Assembly (NCBI RefSeq): GCF_012689525.1 | Contig: NZ_CP051516.1 | Span: 1,860,001 to 1,924,000 of the forward strand | Direction of reading: 5' to 3' | DNA from: Paraburkholderia aromaticivorans | Lineage (GTDB): Bacteria > Pseudomonadota > Gammaproteobacteria > Burkholderiales > Burkholderiaceae | DNA: 64,000 nucleotides | Part shown: piece by piece, positions 1 to 8,394 of the stretch | How positions within the stretch are numbered: the first letter of the stretch is position 1 | Layout of the letters: each line of letters opens with the position of its first letter | Notes under the pieces: model-generated | Databases searched by the model: none | Told to the model about the DNA's origin: nothing | What the model saw: the letters and a program-made list of their open reading frames with translations, nothing else | Position numbers and translations under genes: made by a program

Positions 1-1083
1 TTCTACAACAATCAGTCCGTTGCAGTGAACTTCGCGCAGACGGGCGCGGCTACATGCAAGTCATACAACGCCAGTTTGTCACCCGCAACGTCGACGGAAT
101 GGACGGCAGGCGGCGCATGCAACGTGCCGCCAACGCAAGGCGTGAACCAACCGTCAATGTTTGTCGGCCCATGGATTCCGGTGTATCCGCAGGAATCGGT
201 GGACGATCCGGGAACGTTCCCGGTCATGGTGTACGCCTACCTTGATCCGTCGCAGGCCAATTACTCGAACAACAGCTATGACCTCTCGTGGATGGAGTCC
301 GAGGCCAAGGCAAGCGGCGGTTACTGGGCGCAGCGAAATCAGTCAGGTGATCAGGCGACGAACCCCGGCACGTTTTCGAGCTCGACGATCCAGTTGCGCG
401 GTGCGATCGCCGGCATCGAGGCGCTTTGTGAAACGCAGAGCGGCGTCAGTTTCATGCTGGGCGGCGACAGCATCGCGGCCGGCGCGGGGCAAACATTGCT
501 CGGCAAGACGGACGTCTATCGCGCAATGCAGGCAATCAATCTGACGAAGCCGACGCTACCTCTAGGCTATATCGCGGCGGGCTGGGGCGGCCAGAACTCG
601 GCGACCTACCTTGCGCGCATGCTTTACATGCTGCCGATCATCAAGCCCGATGTGCTTGTGCTTACGGTCGGAACACCGAATGACGGCGTGCCTTCCTTGC
701 CCGGTCAACGCTCCAATCGTTTCCTGATTGATCAAGTGACCGCGCTCGCACTGAGCCTCGGGATTCGTGTTCTGTTGCGCGGATGGGCGCCGCACTCGGT
801 AGTCGCCGACAACTGGCAACAAGGCACGCTGACGGCGACGCCTACAGGAACGGTCCCGGGCGACGTCTACCGGCAGGATCAGAACCTGCGCATGTCCCGG
901 CTCGATGGCATAAGCAATCTCACGTGGTCACTCGGCATGGCCGGATTGGGCGACGGCGCAAGACCGGAGCGTTATTTGACGATCTATACCACCGATACGA
1001 ATCACCCGAACGATGTCGGCTGGCCAAAGGCCGCAACTATCATCCAGCCAGACATGCAACGCATGCTAGGAGGCTTCAAATGA
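1..1083 (+). CDS. Phage tail/fibre protein with SGNH (GDSL) hydrolase domain, 5' truncated by window
   Basis: The frame is open from base 1, so this is the C-terminal 360 residues of a longer protein. An SGNH esterase fold is indicated by GDSIAAG (nt 463-483, block I with the nucleophilic Ser), GTPNDG (nt 673-690, block III Asn) and DTNHPND (nt 994-1014, block V Asp/His). Such domains in phage tail fibres or spikes remove acyl groups from host surface polysaccharide during adsorption. The stop overlaps the next start by 4 nt (ATGA), so the two are translationally coupled. The esterase fold is well supported; the tail role is inferred from context. Confidence 0.75.
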   Translation, partial: FYNNQSVAVNFAQTGAATCKSYNASLSPATSTEWTAGGACNVPPTQGVNQPSMFVGPWIPVYPQESVDDPGTFPVMVYAYLDPSQANYSNNSYDLSWMESEAKASGGYWAQRNQSGDQATNPGTFSSSTIQLRGAIAGIEALCETQSGVSFMLGGDSIAAGAGQTLLGKTDVYRAMQAINLTKPTLPLGYIAAGWGGQNSATYLARMLYMLPIIKPDVLVLTVGTPNDGVPSLPGQRSNRFLIDQVTALALSLGIRVLLRGWAPHSVVADNWQQGTLTATPTGTVPGDVYRQDQNLRMSRLDGISNLTWSLGMAGLGDGARPERYLTIYTTDTNHPNDVGWPKAATIIQPDMQRMLGGFK

Positions 1084-1295
1084 GCACCGTCGAATTGGGA
1101 TCGAGCATCGCGATTCGCGTCGATGCAAATACGGTTGCATTGGGCATCGTAGGCAGCGTTCACGATGACGGCACCGTCGACGGGCTCATGTATGCACCCG
1201 GCGCCGCGCCGACCAGCTTTTCAGGTTTGCAGGTTTCGGACACAGCCAGCGTGGTGATCGGGGCCGCGTGGTCGCCTCCGGACGGTTTGACGTAA
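1080..1295 (+). CDS. Small phage protein of unknown function (71 aa)
   Basis: A 71-residue protein starting MSTVELGSSIAIRV, coupled by ATGA overlap to the tail/hydrolase gene. No signal peptide, membrane segment or known motif was found. It may be a small accessory of the tail fibre, but that is only positional inference. A terminator follows it. Confidence 0.6.
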   Translation: MSTVELGSSIAIRVDANTVALGIVGSVHDDGTVDGLMYAPGAAPTSFSGLQVSDTASVVIGAAWSPPDGLT

Positions 1296-1327
1296 CACGT
1301 TTGCGCTGAGTCTCATCACCCCACATG

Positions 1328-1351
1328 ACCGCCTTCGGGCGGTTTTGTCGT
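1328..1351 (+). terminator. Rho-independent terminator after tail genes
   Basis: Perfect 6-bp stem ACCGCC/GGCGGT with a TTCG tetraloop, followed by TTTTGTCGTTT. It separates the tail genes from the lysis-type genes. The tail motif after the stem recurs after hairpins in the 36.9-51.7 kb element. Confidence 0.75.
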
Positions 1352-1405
1352 TTACCGACTGCATTCACTTCGCCGCAATCGTGTGGCATTACCTAGGAGA
1401 GCATC

Positions 1406-1720
1406 TTGAATTCGACTCAGTTATTGAAGTTCGCGGCTGCCGTGCTTCTGTTCGGCGCATGGCTCGCGCTTGTGGTCATCGGTAAAGCGCCCGCTGATCA
1501 GCTCATTGGCGCTATCGCGCTGACGATTACCGGACTCGGGATCCACGGCGCCACGATGTCGACGCCTGGCGTCACGCTTTCCGGAGGTGCCTCGAGCGCG
1601 GAGGCGTTTTTGCAGCCCGCCGTGATCGACCCTCCTGCCGTAGCTGTTTCTTCGCCGGCAGCAACTGCGCCAGCGGCGACTGCGCAGGCGTCGGCGGCAA
1701 CGCCAGCGACGCTGCAGTGA
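1406..1720 (+). CDS. Holin-like small membrane protein
   Basis: 104 residues with two hydrophobic stretches (about residues 5-27 and 32-50) and an Ala/Pro/Thr-rich soluble tail. The start is TTG, chosen because AGGAGA lies 6-8 nt upstream and no better ATG is available. Size, two membrane spans and position between tail and lipoprotein genes fit a phage holin. No endolysin gene is visible beside it, so the lysis role remains an inference. The stop overlaps the next start (GTGA). Confidence 0.55.
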   Translation: MNSTQLLKFAAAVLLFGAWLALVVIGKAPADQLIGAIALTITGLGIHGATMSTPGVTLSGGASSAEAFLQPAVIDPPAVAVSSPAATAPAATAQASAATPATLQ

Positions 1721-2049
1721 TTCGCGTCGCGATCGCGCTGACCGCATGCGCGGCCCTGCAGGGTTGCGCATCGCTCTGGTACGCCGGTACCGCGCGCTAT
1801 GACATCGAGCCAATCATCAACTCGAGCGGCGTGGCCACCAGCTGCTGCGTCCTGAAGGTCTGGAACGGCAAACAGATGGCCACGGTCGACGCGACCTTCA
1901 CGCGCACGGCCGCCGGCGACTACAGCATCTCGCTCCGGGAGACCGACGTACAGGCCTTCCAGGGGCAAGCAACCGCCGCAGCCGCGGCATCAGACGTCGC
2001 AGCGGCGGCCGCTTCGGCAGCCGTTACGGCAATCAAAACCCTCAAGTAA
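1717..2049 (+). CDS. Phage-encoded lipoprotein (110 aa)
   Basis: GTG start overlapping the holin-like gene by 4 nt. The N-terminus is a short hydrophobic signal ending in a lipobox (LQGC, Cys about residue 17), so the mature protein should be lipid-anchored. The C-terminus is very Ala-rich (about residues 86-105), probably helical. A spanin-type role in outer-membrane disruption is possible from the position after a holin-like gene, but no spanin family is recognised. Confidence 0.6.
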   Translation: MIRVAIALTACAALQGCASLWYAGTARYDIEPIINSSGVATSCCVLKVWNGKQMATVDATFTRTAAGDYSISLRETDVQAFQGQATAAAAASDVAAAAASAAVTAIKTLK

Positions 2050-2059
2050 GAGATCCCTC

Positions 2060-2569
2060 ATGAAACGTTTATCCATGCTGCTTGCGGCAGGCCTCGTCGC
2101 GGCTGTCGCCCTCGTTGGTTGTTCTTCCACGCCTACCGAGAAGCCTTCCGATCCTACCCAGACGCCGGCGCAGATTCTTGCCGCGGTCAAGGCGAACGTG
2201 ACGAAGGCGTGCAACATTGCGCAGCCCACGCTCGCATCCGTTAAGGCCATGACGCCGACGAGCGCAACTGGCCAGCAGGCGGTGCTCGCTAAGCTGACTG
2301 GCGGCGCGAGCGATATCTGCTCGGCCAACGCGGCGGCGGATCCGTCGAGCGTCCAGAACTTCGTACAGTCGATCGTCCCCGATGCGATCGCCGCGCTCGA
2401 GCAGTTGAAGGCCGGCGCCGACTCCGTAACCGCCGCGAAGTATCAGACGTGGCAGATCGCGATTATCGCGTTTCAGACGACGCTGTCGGCCGCGATCCAG
2501 CAATACGGCACGTCGACGGCACCAACGTCGCCGGCGCCCGTGGCGGCGAGCGGGACGGTCGCATCATGA
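2060..2569 (+). CDS. Phage-encoded lipoprotein (169 aa)
   Basis: Begins MKRLSMLLAAGLVAAVALVG followed by a lipobox Cys at about residue 21, a clear lipoprotein signal. The mature part is Ala/Thr-rich with two Cys (about residues 51 and 93) and a Pro/Ala/Thr C-terminus. It follows the previous lipoprotein by 10 nt with GAGATCCCT upstream of its ATG. The function is not recognised; two tandem lipoproteins beside a lipase gene suggest an envelope-directed module. Confidence 0.6.
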   Translation: MKRLSMLLAAGLVAAVALVGCSSTPTEKPSDPTQTPAQILAAVKANVTKACNIAQPTLASVKAMTPTSATGQQAVLAKLTGGASDICSANAAADPSSVQNFVQSIVPDAIAALEQLKAGADSVTAAKYQTWQIAIIAFQTTLSAAIQQYGTSTAPTSPAPVAASGTVAS

Positions 2570-3393
2570 GCAATCGGATCCGCGTCGCGTTGAGCGGATC
2601 CGGCTTTCGCCTCGGCGCGCACCTTGGCGCGCTGCAGGCGATCGTCGACGCTGGATTCGACGTGGTCGAGCTGGCCGGGACGTCCGGCGGCTCGATCGTC
2701 GCTTCGATGTTTGCCGGCGGCATGAAGCTCGCGGACATGCACGAGCTGTGCATGCAGATGGACTGGTCTCCGATGATGCGGTTCTCGCCTTGGGCGGTGG
2801 TGCGCCATCAGTCCCTGTGCACCGGCACCGCTCTGCAAGCCTTCCTCGAGCAAAGCACGCGAGGCAAGACGTTCGCCGATACGGCGATCGATCTGAAGGT
2901 CATCGCGGCTGATCTGCTGACCGAAAGGGAATTCCTGTTCAGCCGGCAAACCACGCCGAACGTGCCGATCGCGGTGGCGGCGCGTGCGAGCGCATCAATC
3001 CCGATCGTGTTTCCGCCGGTCGCATGTTCCGGCGCATTACTCGTCGACGGGGGCACCTGCGATAACGTGCCGGCGAGTGATCTGACCGTCGACGACGTGC
3101 CGCGGGTTGGGATTTACCTCGTGTCGGATGACACGCCGCTCCGGCCGGGCAACTATGGCTTGAGCACGCTGGCGCCGCGGATCATTGACTTGATGCTCGC
3201 CGCCAACGAGGCGGCGCACGTCGAGCTCGACACGAAGAACGGCGCGACCATCGTGCGCGTGTCCACCGGCTATGCGAGTTCGTTTGATCGAAACATGCCA
3301 GCAGCGGTACGTCAGAGGCTCTATGACGACGGCTATTCAGCAGCGAAGACTGCGCTCGAGACAGTCTGTGTAATGGGATATCCGCCGGCGTAG
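2566..3393 (+). CDS. Patatin-like phospholipase carried by prophage
   Basis: 275-residue protein with the patatin fold signatures: a glycine-rich oxyanion segment (SGSGFRLGAHLG, residues 9-20), the nucleophile elbow GTSGGS (about 40-45, GxSxG) and the catalytic Asp in VDGGTCDNVP (about 162-171). Family members are Ser-Asp dyad acyl hydrolases that cleave membrane phospholipids. The ATG overlaps the preceding lipoprotein stop (ATGA), so it is in the same operon. The upstream in-frame extension to nt 2449 lies inside the lipoprotein gene and was not used. It could act in lysis, as a lysogenic conversion factor, or in phage-phage competition; the sequence does not decide. Confidence 0.85.
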   Translation: MSNRIRVALSGSGFRLGAHLGALQAIVDAGFDVVELAGTSGGSIVASMFAGGMKLADMHELCMQMDWSPMMRFSPWAVVRHQSLCTGTALQAFLEQSTRGKTFADTAIDLKVIAADLLTEREFLFSRQTTPNVPIAVAARASASIPIVFPPVACSGALLVDGGTCDNVPASDLTVDDVPRVGIYLVSDDTPLRPGNYGLSTLAPRIIDLMLAANEAAHVELDTKNGATIVRVSTGYASSFDRNMPAAVRQRLYDDGYSAAKTALETVCVMGYPPA

Positions 3394-3501
3394 CCAGTCG
3401 GGCAGCGTATCCTGTGCCTGCAGCGCGAACAGCCGGCGGTGCTCTGCCCGAAAGGCGGCCGCCGGCGCTGCGAAGGTCATCCCTTCCACTGTGCACATCA
3501 A

Positions 3502-3798
3502 CTATCCCGCCTCGCTAGTCGGGAATTGATTTAGCCGGTCCCGCAACTCAGGCCTGACGCTGAATTTCGGTTCCGCTGTCCACTCTGACAGATACTCCTC
3601 CCAATCTTTCCAGAGGCCATTGTCAAGGTCGAACTCATAGTCGATTAGGTCGGTATCGTCATCCAGATAGCAGTAGACGACCCGCTGCCCATCCCAATAG
3701 GCAATGGCGTTGTCCGTCAAATCCGCGGATGTGCATGGCATTAGATCGCGAAGAAACTCTGCCAGTTGGGTTTTGAATTGATCGATGGTCAATTGCAT
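3502..3798 (-). CDS. Hypothetical acidic prophage protein (98 aa)
   Basis: Start at MQLTIDQF was chosen because an AGGAG Shine-Dalgarno lies 5 nt upstream; an in-frame ATG at 3825 has none. The protein is acidic and rich in Trp, Tyr and Asp (YCYLDDDTDLIDYEF), with no membrane segment. It is transcribed opposite to the late genes, as expected of a lysogenically expressed or moron-type gene. Function not recognised. Confidence 0.6.
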   Translation of the reverse strand: MQLTIDQFKTQLAEFLRDLMPCTSADLTDNAIAYWDGQRVVYCYLDDDTDLIDYEFDLDNGLWKDWEEYLSEWTAEPKFSVRPELRDRLNQFPTSEAG

Positions 3799-3906
3799 GC
3801 TCGCTCCTGTTGATTTGAAGAGCAAGCCGCAATCAGTGGGCCTGATGAATAGGTGACCGGCGGGCTCGGCTTTGGGTACAACTTTCCTTCGCGCCGCTGG
3901 CGCACA

Positions 3907-4218
3907 TCAATCTCTCCGGCCGTTCTTCCGCCATTCGTCAAGGCGGCGCATCGTTGCCTCGATCCTCTTTTCCTGCCTCGGCGTGCGCGGATCCGTCAAG
4001 CACGGCTCCTCATCCAGTTCCCGCTCGAAGCACTCCCACACAGTTCCGGCCACGTACGCACTGCCGTGCTTGCCAATCATCCGGCGGATCTGGTCCGCGC
4101 GAAGGATCGTCGATCGCAGACGATGGATCTCCTGAAGCGGGCGAAGCACGGTCTCGGTCGGCTCGCGATCGTAAATCTCGGCCAGGTCGGCGGCGGTTAA
4201 AGGGCGGCGGTGGCGCAT
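3907..4218 (-). CDS. SOS-controlled hypothetical prophage protein (103 aa)
   Basis: A basic 103-residue protein with many charged helices and the run ADLAEIYDREP near the N-terminus. I do not recognise the family. Its ATG lies 16 nt from a near-consensus LexA box that overlaps a TATACT-type -10, so it should be expressed on DNA damage. Position between the last prophage genes and the attachment site suggests a phage induction or accessory function. Confidence 0.65.
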   Translation of the reverse strand: MRHRRPLTAADLAEIYDREPTETVLRPLQEIHRLRSTILRADQIRRMIGKHGSAYVAGTVWECFERELDEEPCLTDPRTPRQEKRIEATMRRLDEWRKNGRRD

Positions 4219-4233
4219 GGCAGAACGACAAAA

Positions 4234-4253
4234 TACTGTATGGATGAACAGTA
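4234..4253 (-). promoter_or_regulatory. LexA (SOS) box
   Basis: CTGT-N8-ACAG flanked by TA on both sides (CTGT 4236-4239, ACAG 4248-4251), matching the classical LexA operator at every conserved position. On the minus strand it overlaps a TATACT -10-like element just upstream of the 103-aa gene. The window's own lexA promoter carries two boxes of the same form. Confidence 0.85.
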
Positions 4254-4438
4254 TAGCGCCGCTTCGAAAACCGCCTTTTATTCCCGAAATGGACTTTCCT
4301 GAGTCCGTTTAAATCATGTCTAATTTCGGAACGGGCGCCCGGAGAACCGCATAAAACCGTGAGGTCAAACCTATTTTTTGTTCCGAATCCTGAAGGCAGG
4401 ATGCTTGCTGGTAAAGGCTCGACGCGGTTTTGACGGCT

Positions 4439-4486
4439 GGATTGTGATTCCTGTTGTCGTGGGTTCGAGCCCCATCAGCCACCCCA
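4439..4486 (+). other. Prophage attachment site: 3' half of tRNA-His(GUG)
   Basis: The segment contains the anticodon loop with GTG (GGATTGTGATTCC), the T-arm (GTGGG TTCGAGC CCCAT) and the acceptor 3' strand CAGCCAC followed by C and CCA, as in bacterial tRNA-His. The D-arm and 5' acceptor strand are missing, so it cannot be a functional tRNA. A 3' partial tRNA at the edge of phage genes is the usual footprint of tyrosine-integrase insertion. Confidence 0.85.
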
Positions 4487-4513
4487 AAGAATTCAGGCAG
4501 TAAAAGTTTTGCG

Positions 4514-4550
4514 AACGGCGTTGTGAGAAATCACAGCGCCGTTTTTATTT
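4514..4550 (+). terminator. Terminator downstream of the tRNA-His attachment site
   Basis: 12-bp stem AACGGCGTTGTG/CACAGCGCCGTT (one G-T pair) with a 6-nt loop and a TTTATTTT tail. It would originally have ended tRNA-His transcription and may now also stop read-through leaving the prophage. Confidence 0.8.
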
Positions 4551-4563
4551 TGGGTTTGCGATT

Positions 4564-4911
4564 TCAACGCCCACGGCCGCCACCGCCGCTGCTCCACGAA
4601 CTTCCCCCGCCGCTAGCGCTGCTGCCGCCGTGAGATCCGCCATATCCGCCGCCATGCCAGCCGCCACCGCCACCGCCGTGCCACCCATGGCCGCCATGCC
4701 AATACCCGCCGCCGTGATAACAGCAGGATCCACCCCAGCCGCCATAGATGCCGACGCTGCCATAAACCGGCGCATACGGTGGCCCGTACGCATAGCCATA
4801 GCCAGGGTAATAAGGTTGCGCGTAGCCATAGTCGTATCCCGGTGCGACCACGCATCCGGTCAAACTGGCCGTCACCGCCAACAGTGCCATTGATGCAATG
4901 AGCCTGCTCAC
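4564..4911 (-). CDS. Gly/His/Tyr-rich lipoprotein
   Basis: 115 residues beginning MSRLIASMALLAVTASLTGC, a lipoprotein signal with the lipid-accepting Cys at residue 20. The mature part is low complexity: Tyr/Pro/Gly repeats (about 25-60), then a Gly/His/Trp block and a Gly/Ser tail. It should be an envelope lipoprotein; His-rich stretches could bind metal, but nothing specific shows that. It is the first chromosomal gene past the prophage and has AGGAGA 9-14 nt before its ATG. Confidence 0.7.
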   Translation of the reverse strand: MSRLIASMALLAVTASLTGCVVAPGYDYGYAQPYYPGYGYAYGPPYAPVYGSVGIYGGWGGSCCYHGGGYWHGGHGWHGGGGGGWHGGGYGGSHGGSSASGGGSSWSSGGGGRGR

Positions 4912-5262
4912 GATTTTCTCCTTCGTATGTGATTGAGAAAAAACGCACGCTCAAGAGTTCAGCAGCATTTGTGTCCGCAAATTACGGCTTGCGCATGCGA
5001 TGGCGCGTCGATCGGACACGCATGGCGATCGAAGGCCATGGCAGTGAGGCGCGGCGACAAGCTTTCCAAACCTTACCCCTACACCGCGCTGTAACAGTTA
5101 GTTAAATTTTCGAAACGAAACTGTAGGGCGCGGCTGTTAAGTTCCCTTCAGACAATTACCTTCGACTCCCGACCGTGTGCCGCTTGCCGGGCTGGATGAA
5201 AAGATCGCACTCGCTTACTGTCAGGACCGCTCGATGCGAAGCCTGCAAGAATCCAGCCGTCA
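4912..5262. other. Intergenic region upstream of the sulfotransferase gene
   Basis: About 350 nt between divergent genes. An A/T-rich patch lies at 5095-5122. I could not fix a promoter with confidence, and I see no RNA gene. Confidence 0.4.
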
Positions 5263-6852
5263 ATGAAGCAAGATCCACAGCCGGCTGCCGCATCGGAATG
5301 GCGCGCCGAAGGCGACGCCTGCGCCGCACGCGGCGAACTCGAGGCCGCGCTCCAACGTTGCGAAACCGCCCGTGCGCTCGACCCCGCCGACGCGCTCGTC
5401 CAGCAGCGCCTAGCGGCCACGCTCGCCGCGCTGAACCGATTTCCCGAAGCCGTCGTTCGCTATCACGAAGCGATCGCGCTCGATCCGCGCGACACGGATT
5501 CGCATCATGGCCTCGGCTGGACGCTTGAGCAGATGCATCGGCTCGAACAGGCAGTGGACGCCTATCGCGAGGCGACGCGCGTGAATCCGCAAGCCGACGG
5601 CTCGCACAACAACATGGGCAACTGCCTGCAGGCACTCGGCCGTTTCGACGAAGCGCACGAAGCGTATCGCCGCGCAATCGAGGCCGCGCCGCAGGTGCTG
5701 CTGTACTACCGCAACTTCGTGCAATCCAAGCGCCTTGCCGCTGACGATCCGGTCTTCCTCGCGATGGAGCGTCTCGTCGACGATGCCGCTTCGCTCACGC
5801 CGGCCAATCAGGCGGAGCTTCACTTCGCGTACGGCCAGGCGCTGTCCGATGCGGGCCGCAACGACGCGTCGTTCGATCACTTCCTGAAGGGCAATGCGCT
5901 GCACCGCGCCGGCGTGCGTTACAACGAAGCGGAAACGCTCGGCCTGTTCGCACATCTGCCCGAACTGATGACTTCCGATCTGCTGGCGGCGAAGCGCGGT
6001 CTGGGCGACGCATCGCAGGCGCCGATTTTTATCGTCGGCATGCCGCGCTCGGGTTCGACCTTGATCGAACAGATTCTCGCGAGCCATCCGCAAGTCTTCG
6101 GCGCAGGCGAGCGCACGGAATTCGGCGAGGCGCTGGTGAACTGCATCCGCCGCGATCCGGGCGATCCGTTGCGGATCGACATCGAAGCATTGGAAGACGT
6201 CGGCGCCGCGCCGTTGCGCACGCTCGGCGCGGACTATCTGCGTCGGATGCGCAATGCGTTGCCGGAACTCCAGAGCCTGGCGCAAAACGACGAACGCAAT
6301 CCTGCGAACTACACGCACTTCACCGACAAGTATCCGTTCAACTTCATCAACCTCGGCCTGATCCATCTCGCGTTACCGAACGCCCGCTTCATTCACAGCA
6401 GCCGCGCGCCGTTGCCAACCTGCCTGTCGATTTTTTCGCGGATCTTTCACGACGTGCCGTTCAGCTATGATCTCGGCGAACTGGGCCGCTACTACCGCGC
6501 GTACGACGAGTTAATGGCTCACTGGCAACGCGTGCTCCCCGAAGGTGTGATGATCGAAGTCAAGTATGAAGAACTGGTCGACGATTTCGAAGGTAATGTG
6601 CGCCGCGTGCTCGCGCATTGCGGGCTCGACTGGGACGAACGCTGCCTGTCGTTTTATCAGACCACGCGCCAGGTGAATACGGCCAGTTCCGCGCAGGTGC
6701 GCCGTCCGCTGTATAAGACGTCGCTGCAACGTTGGCAGCCGCAGCACGCGTTGCTGCAACCGCTGTTCGATGGCCTCGGCGCGGAGTTGGCGCCGGCGCA
6801 TCGCCGCGAGGCTGACGAGGTCGCGGCAAGCGGCACGGAGCATCGCTCATGA
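5263..6852 (+). CDS. TPR-repeat sulfotransferase
   Basis: 529 residues. The N-terminal half holds tetratricopeptide repeats (about 10-150; for example [18 protein letters not shown] and [16 protein letters not shown]). The C-terminal half is a PAPS-dependent sulfotransferase: the 5'-phosphosulfate loop is [10 protein letters not shown] near residue 260 and the second conserved segment is [12 protein letters not shown] near 378. Such enzymes transfer sulfate from PAPS to a protein, glycan or small acceptor; the acceptor here is unknown. The stop overlaps the APS kinase start by 4 nt, so a PAPS-forming kinase is made together with the enzyme that uses PAPS. Confidence 0.85.
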   Translation: MKQDPQPAAASEWRAEGDACAARGELEAALQRCETARALDPADALVQQRLAATLAALNRFPEAVVRYHEAIALDPRDTDSHHGLGWTLEQMHRLEQAVDAYREATRVNPQADGSHNNMGNCLQALGRFDEAHEAYRRAIEAAPQVLLYYRNFVQSKRLAADDPVFLAMERLVDDAASLTPANQAELHFAYGQALSDAGRNDASFDHFLKGNALHRAGVRYNEAETLGLFAHLPELMTSDLLAAKRGLGDASQAPIFIVGMPRSGSTLIEQILASHPQVFGAGERTEFGEALVNCIRRDPGDPLRIDIEALEDVGAAPLRTLGADYLRRMRNALPELQSLAQNDERNPANYTHFTDKYPFNFINLGLIHLALPNARFIHSSRAPLPTCLSIFSRIFHDVPFSYDLGELGRYYRAYDELMAHWQRVLPEGVMIEVKYEELVDDFEGNVRRVLAHCGLDWDERCLSFYQTTRQVNTASSAQVRRPLYKTSLQRWQPQHALLQPLFDGLGAELAPAHRREADEVAASGTEHRS

Positions 6853-7388
6853 GCGCATCGCGTGGCGCCGTGATCTGGATGACGGGGCTTTCCGGCGCCG
6901 GCAAATCGACGCTCGCCAACGCCTTGCATCAGCGTCTGAAGGAAGCGGGACATGCCGCGATCGTGCTCGATGGCGACGTGCTGCGGCGCGGACTGAACGC
7001 CGATCTCGGCTTCACGCCCGAGGACCGTACTGAGAACTTGCGACGGGTCGCGCACGTCGCGGCGCTCTTCATGCAGCAGGGCTTCGTCGTGATTGCCGCA
7101 GTGATTTCGCCGGAGCATCGGCATCGGCGTTCTGCTCGTGAAATCGTCGGTGACGGTTTCGTCGAAGTGTTCGTGAATGCGCCGCTGAACGTCTGCGAAG
7201 CTCGCGATGCCAAAGGGCTTTACGCTCGCGCAAGGCGCGGCGAGATCCCGCATTTCACCGGCATTTCCGGACCTTTCGAAGCACCGCTCGCGTCGGATGT
7301 CGTGATCGAGAGCGACCGGATGCCGGTCGACGAGTCAGTGGGCCGCCTGCTCGCGCATCTGGCCGCGATGGGGCGTCTGAGCAGTTAG
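6849..7388 (+). CDS. cysC: Adenylylsulfate (APS) kinase
   Basis: 179 residues with the Walker A motif GLSGAGKS (13-20), the APS-contacting [15 protein letters not shown] segment (about 38-52) and a [12 protein letters not shown] segment typical of CysC. It phosphorylates adenylylsulfate to PAPS. No ATP sulfurylase genes (cysD/cysN) are adjacent; instead it is translationally coupled to the sulfotransferase gene, which argues that its PAPS is meant for sulfate transfer rather than for assimilation alone. Confidence 0.92.
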   Translation: MSASRGAVIWMTGLSGAGKSTLANALHQRLKEAGHAAIVLDGDVLRRGLNADLGFTPEDRTENLRRVAHVAALFMQQGFVVIAAVISPEHRHRRSAREIVGDGFVEVFVNAPLNVCEARDAKGLYARARRGEIPHFTGISGPFEAPLASDVVIESDRMPVDESVGRLLAHLAAMGRLSS

Positions 7389-7573
7389 CGCTTCGTCCTG
7401 AAGCGCGGCGAGTCACGCGCAGCGCGTAACCGTACACGCAGATTTTTCGCCCCGCCCGCGACGTTTCACCATACCGTTTCGATTTCTCGGGGGACAGAAG
7501 GGGTGAAGCGTCGATGCGTGTGCGTCGACGGTAGACACACGCACATGCGCACGCGCATCGAAGCCGCTTCGGG

Positions 7574-7819
7574 TTACCGCAACAACCCGGCCGAATGATG
7601 CAAAGCCGGATACACGCCGATGATGAACGCCGCATAGATCGCGGCCATCGTCACGCCGGCGGCGGTGCCCCAGATGTCGCGCGATGCGGCGCCCTGGCGG
7701 AAATGCACCGGCAGTCCGACGATGAGGTAGCCGATCAGGAAGAAGACGATGACCGCCCTCACGGGCGAGAGGTCGTGGCCGATAAATTCGAGCAGCGCGG
7801 ACAAGCTGAATTCAGACAT
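7574..7819 (-). CDS. Small membrane protein (81 aa), unknown
   Basis: Two predicted membrane segments (about residues 21-38 and 51-70) separated by a short polar loop. No family recognised. It stands alone, reading toward the sulfotransferase/cysC operon. Confidence 0.6.
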   Translation of the reverse strand: MSEFSLSALLEFIGHDLSPVRAVIVFFLIGYLIVGLPVHFRQGAASRDIWGTAAGVTMAAIYAAFIIGVYPALHHSAGLLR

Positions 7820-8025
7820 GGACAGACAGGCAAGATGACATGCGGATGATGGCGCGAACCATGGAATTCGCGCGAAGACCTACGTGGATTAAAGTCCATT
7901 CAGCGGGCAAGGTACAAGCAAAAGACTGTATAAATTTGTACAGGCTGACATTGCTTGCACAATGCCTACAGGGCAACTTTCATCCGTGCTTCACGGCGCT
8001 TCACACGGCTTTCACCGCGAGGCGA

Positions 8026-8238
8026 TCAGCGCTTGCGCAAAGGCTCGAGCAGCGGCTTCAAACCGTTGTGATCGATCTCGTGCATTAACGCCAGCAGCCG
8101 GCCGATTTCGCCCGGCGGAAAGCCCTGGCTAGCAAACCAGTTTAGATAATGACCGGGCAGGTCCGCAATCACGCGGCCTTTATATTTCCCGTAAGGCATG
8201 ATGCGCGTGACCAGCAGTTCGAGGTGTTCGGGATTCAT
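8026..8238 (-). CDS. DUF3820 family protein
   Basis: About 70 residues matching the compact DUF3820 pattern: MPYGKYKGRVIADLPGHYL, then WFASQGFPPGEIGRLLALMH and a C-terminal LKPLLEPL. The start at MNPEHLELL was chosen because the family domain begins there; an in-frame ATG at 8316 would add 26 residues outside the usual length. Neither start has a strong Shine-Dalgarno. The role is not known beyond the family name; some members are labelled quorum-sensing-related factors without mechanism. Confidence 0.75.
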   Translation of the reverse strand: MNPEHLELLVTRIMPYGKYKGRVIADLPGHYLNWFASQGFPPGEIGRLLALMHEIDHNGLKPLLEPLRKR

Positions 8239-8394
8239 GGCAGACAGGTCGACGCAGGGAAACCGCAGCGAAACATTTCGCGCGGAAAAAACGGGTGACG
8301 CGCGCTGGAACCGCATTTTAGCGCGCTAAGCAGAGGTCGGACGGACATGGTACCGTCGGCGCTTTTCGTTCAACCAATCAACAGGACAAGTTCG

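Larger units (their letters stand above)
1..4486. mobile_element. Right end of a prophage integrated at tRNA-His
   Basis: The window opens inside a phage tail gene, followed by a holin-like gene, two small lipoproteins, a patatin-like lipase, two small reverse-strand genes, a LexA box and a partial tRNA-His copy at 4439-4486. Ordinary chromosomal genes begin just after. Late tail and lysis-type genes next to an attachment site fit the right arm of a temperate phage. The integrase, head genes and intact tRNA should lie left of the window. The exact boundary is inferred from the tRNA fragment, because the partner attachment site is not visible. Confidence 0.8.

Noticed and set aside
4439-4486. 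Functional tRNA-His gene
   Set aside because: The 5' acceptor strand and D-arm are absent, so it is only a 3' fragment.
5410-6366. A 318-aa minus-strand frame inside the sulfotransferase gene
   Set aside because: Antisense shadow; no ribosome site or domain, while the plus strand carries TPR and sulfotransferase motifs.
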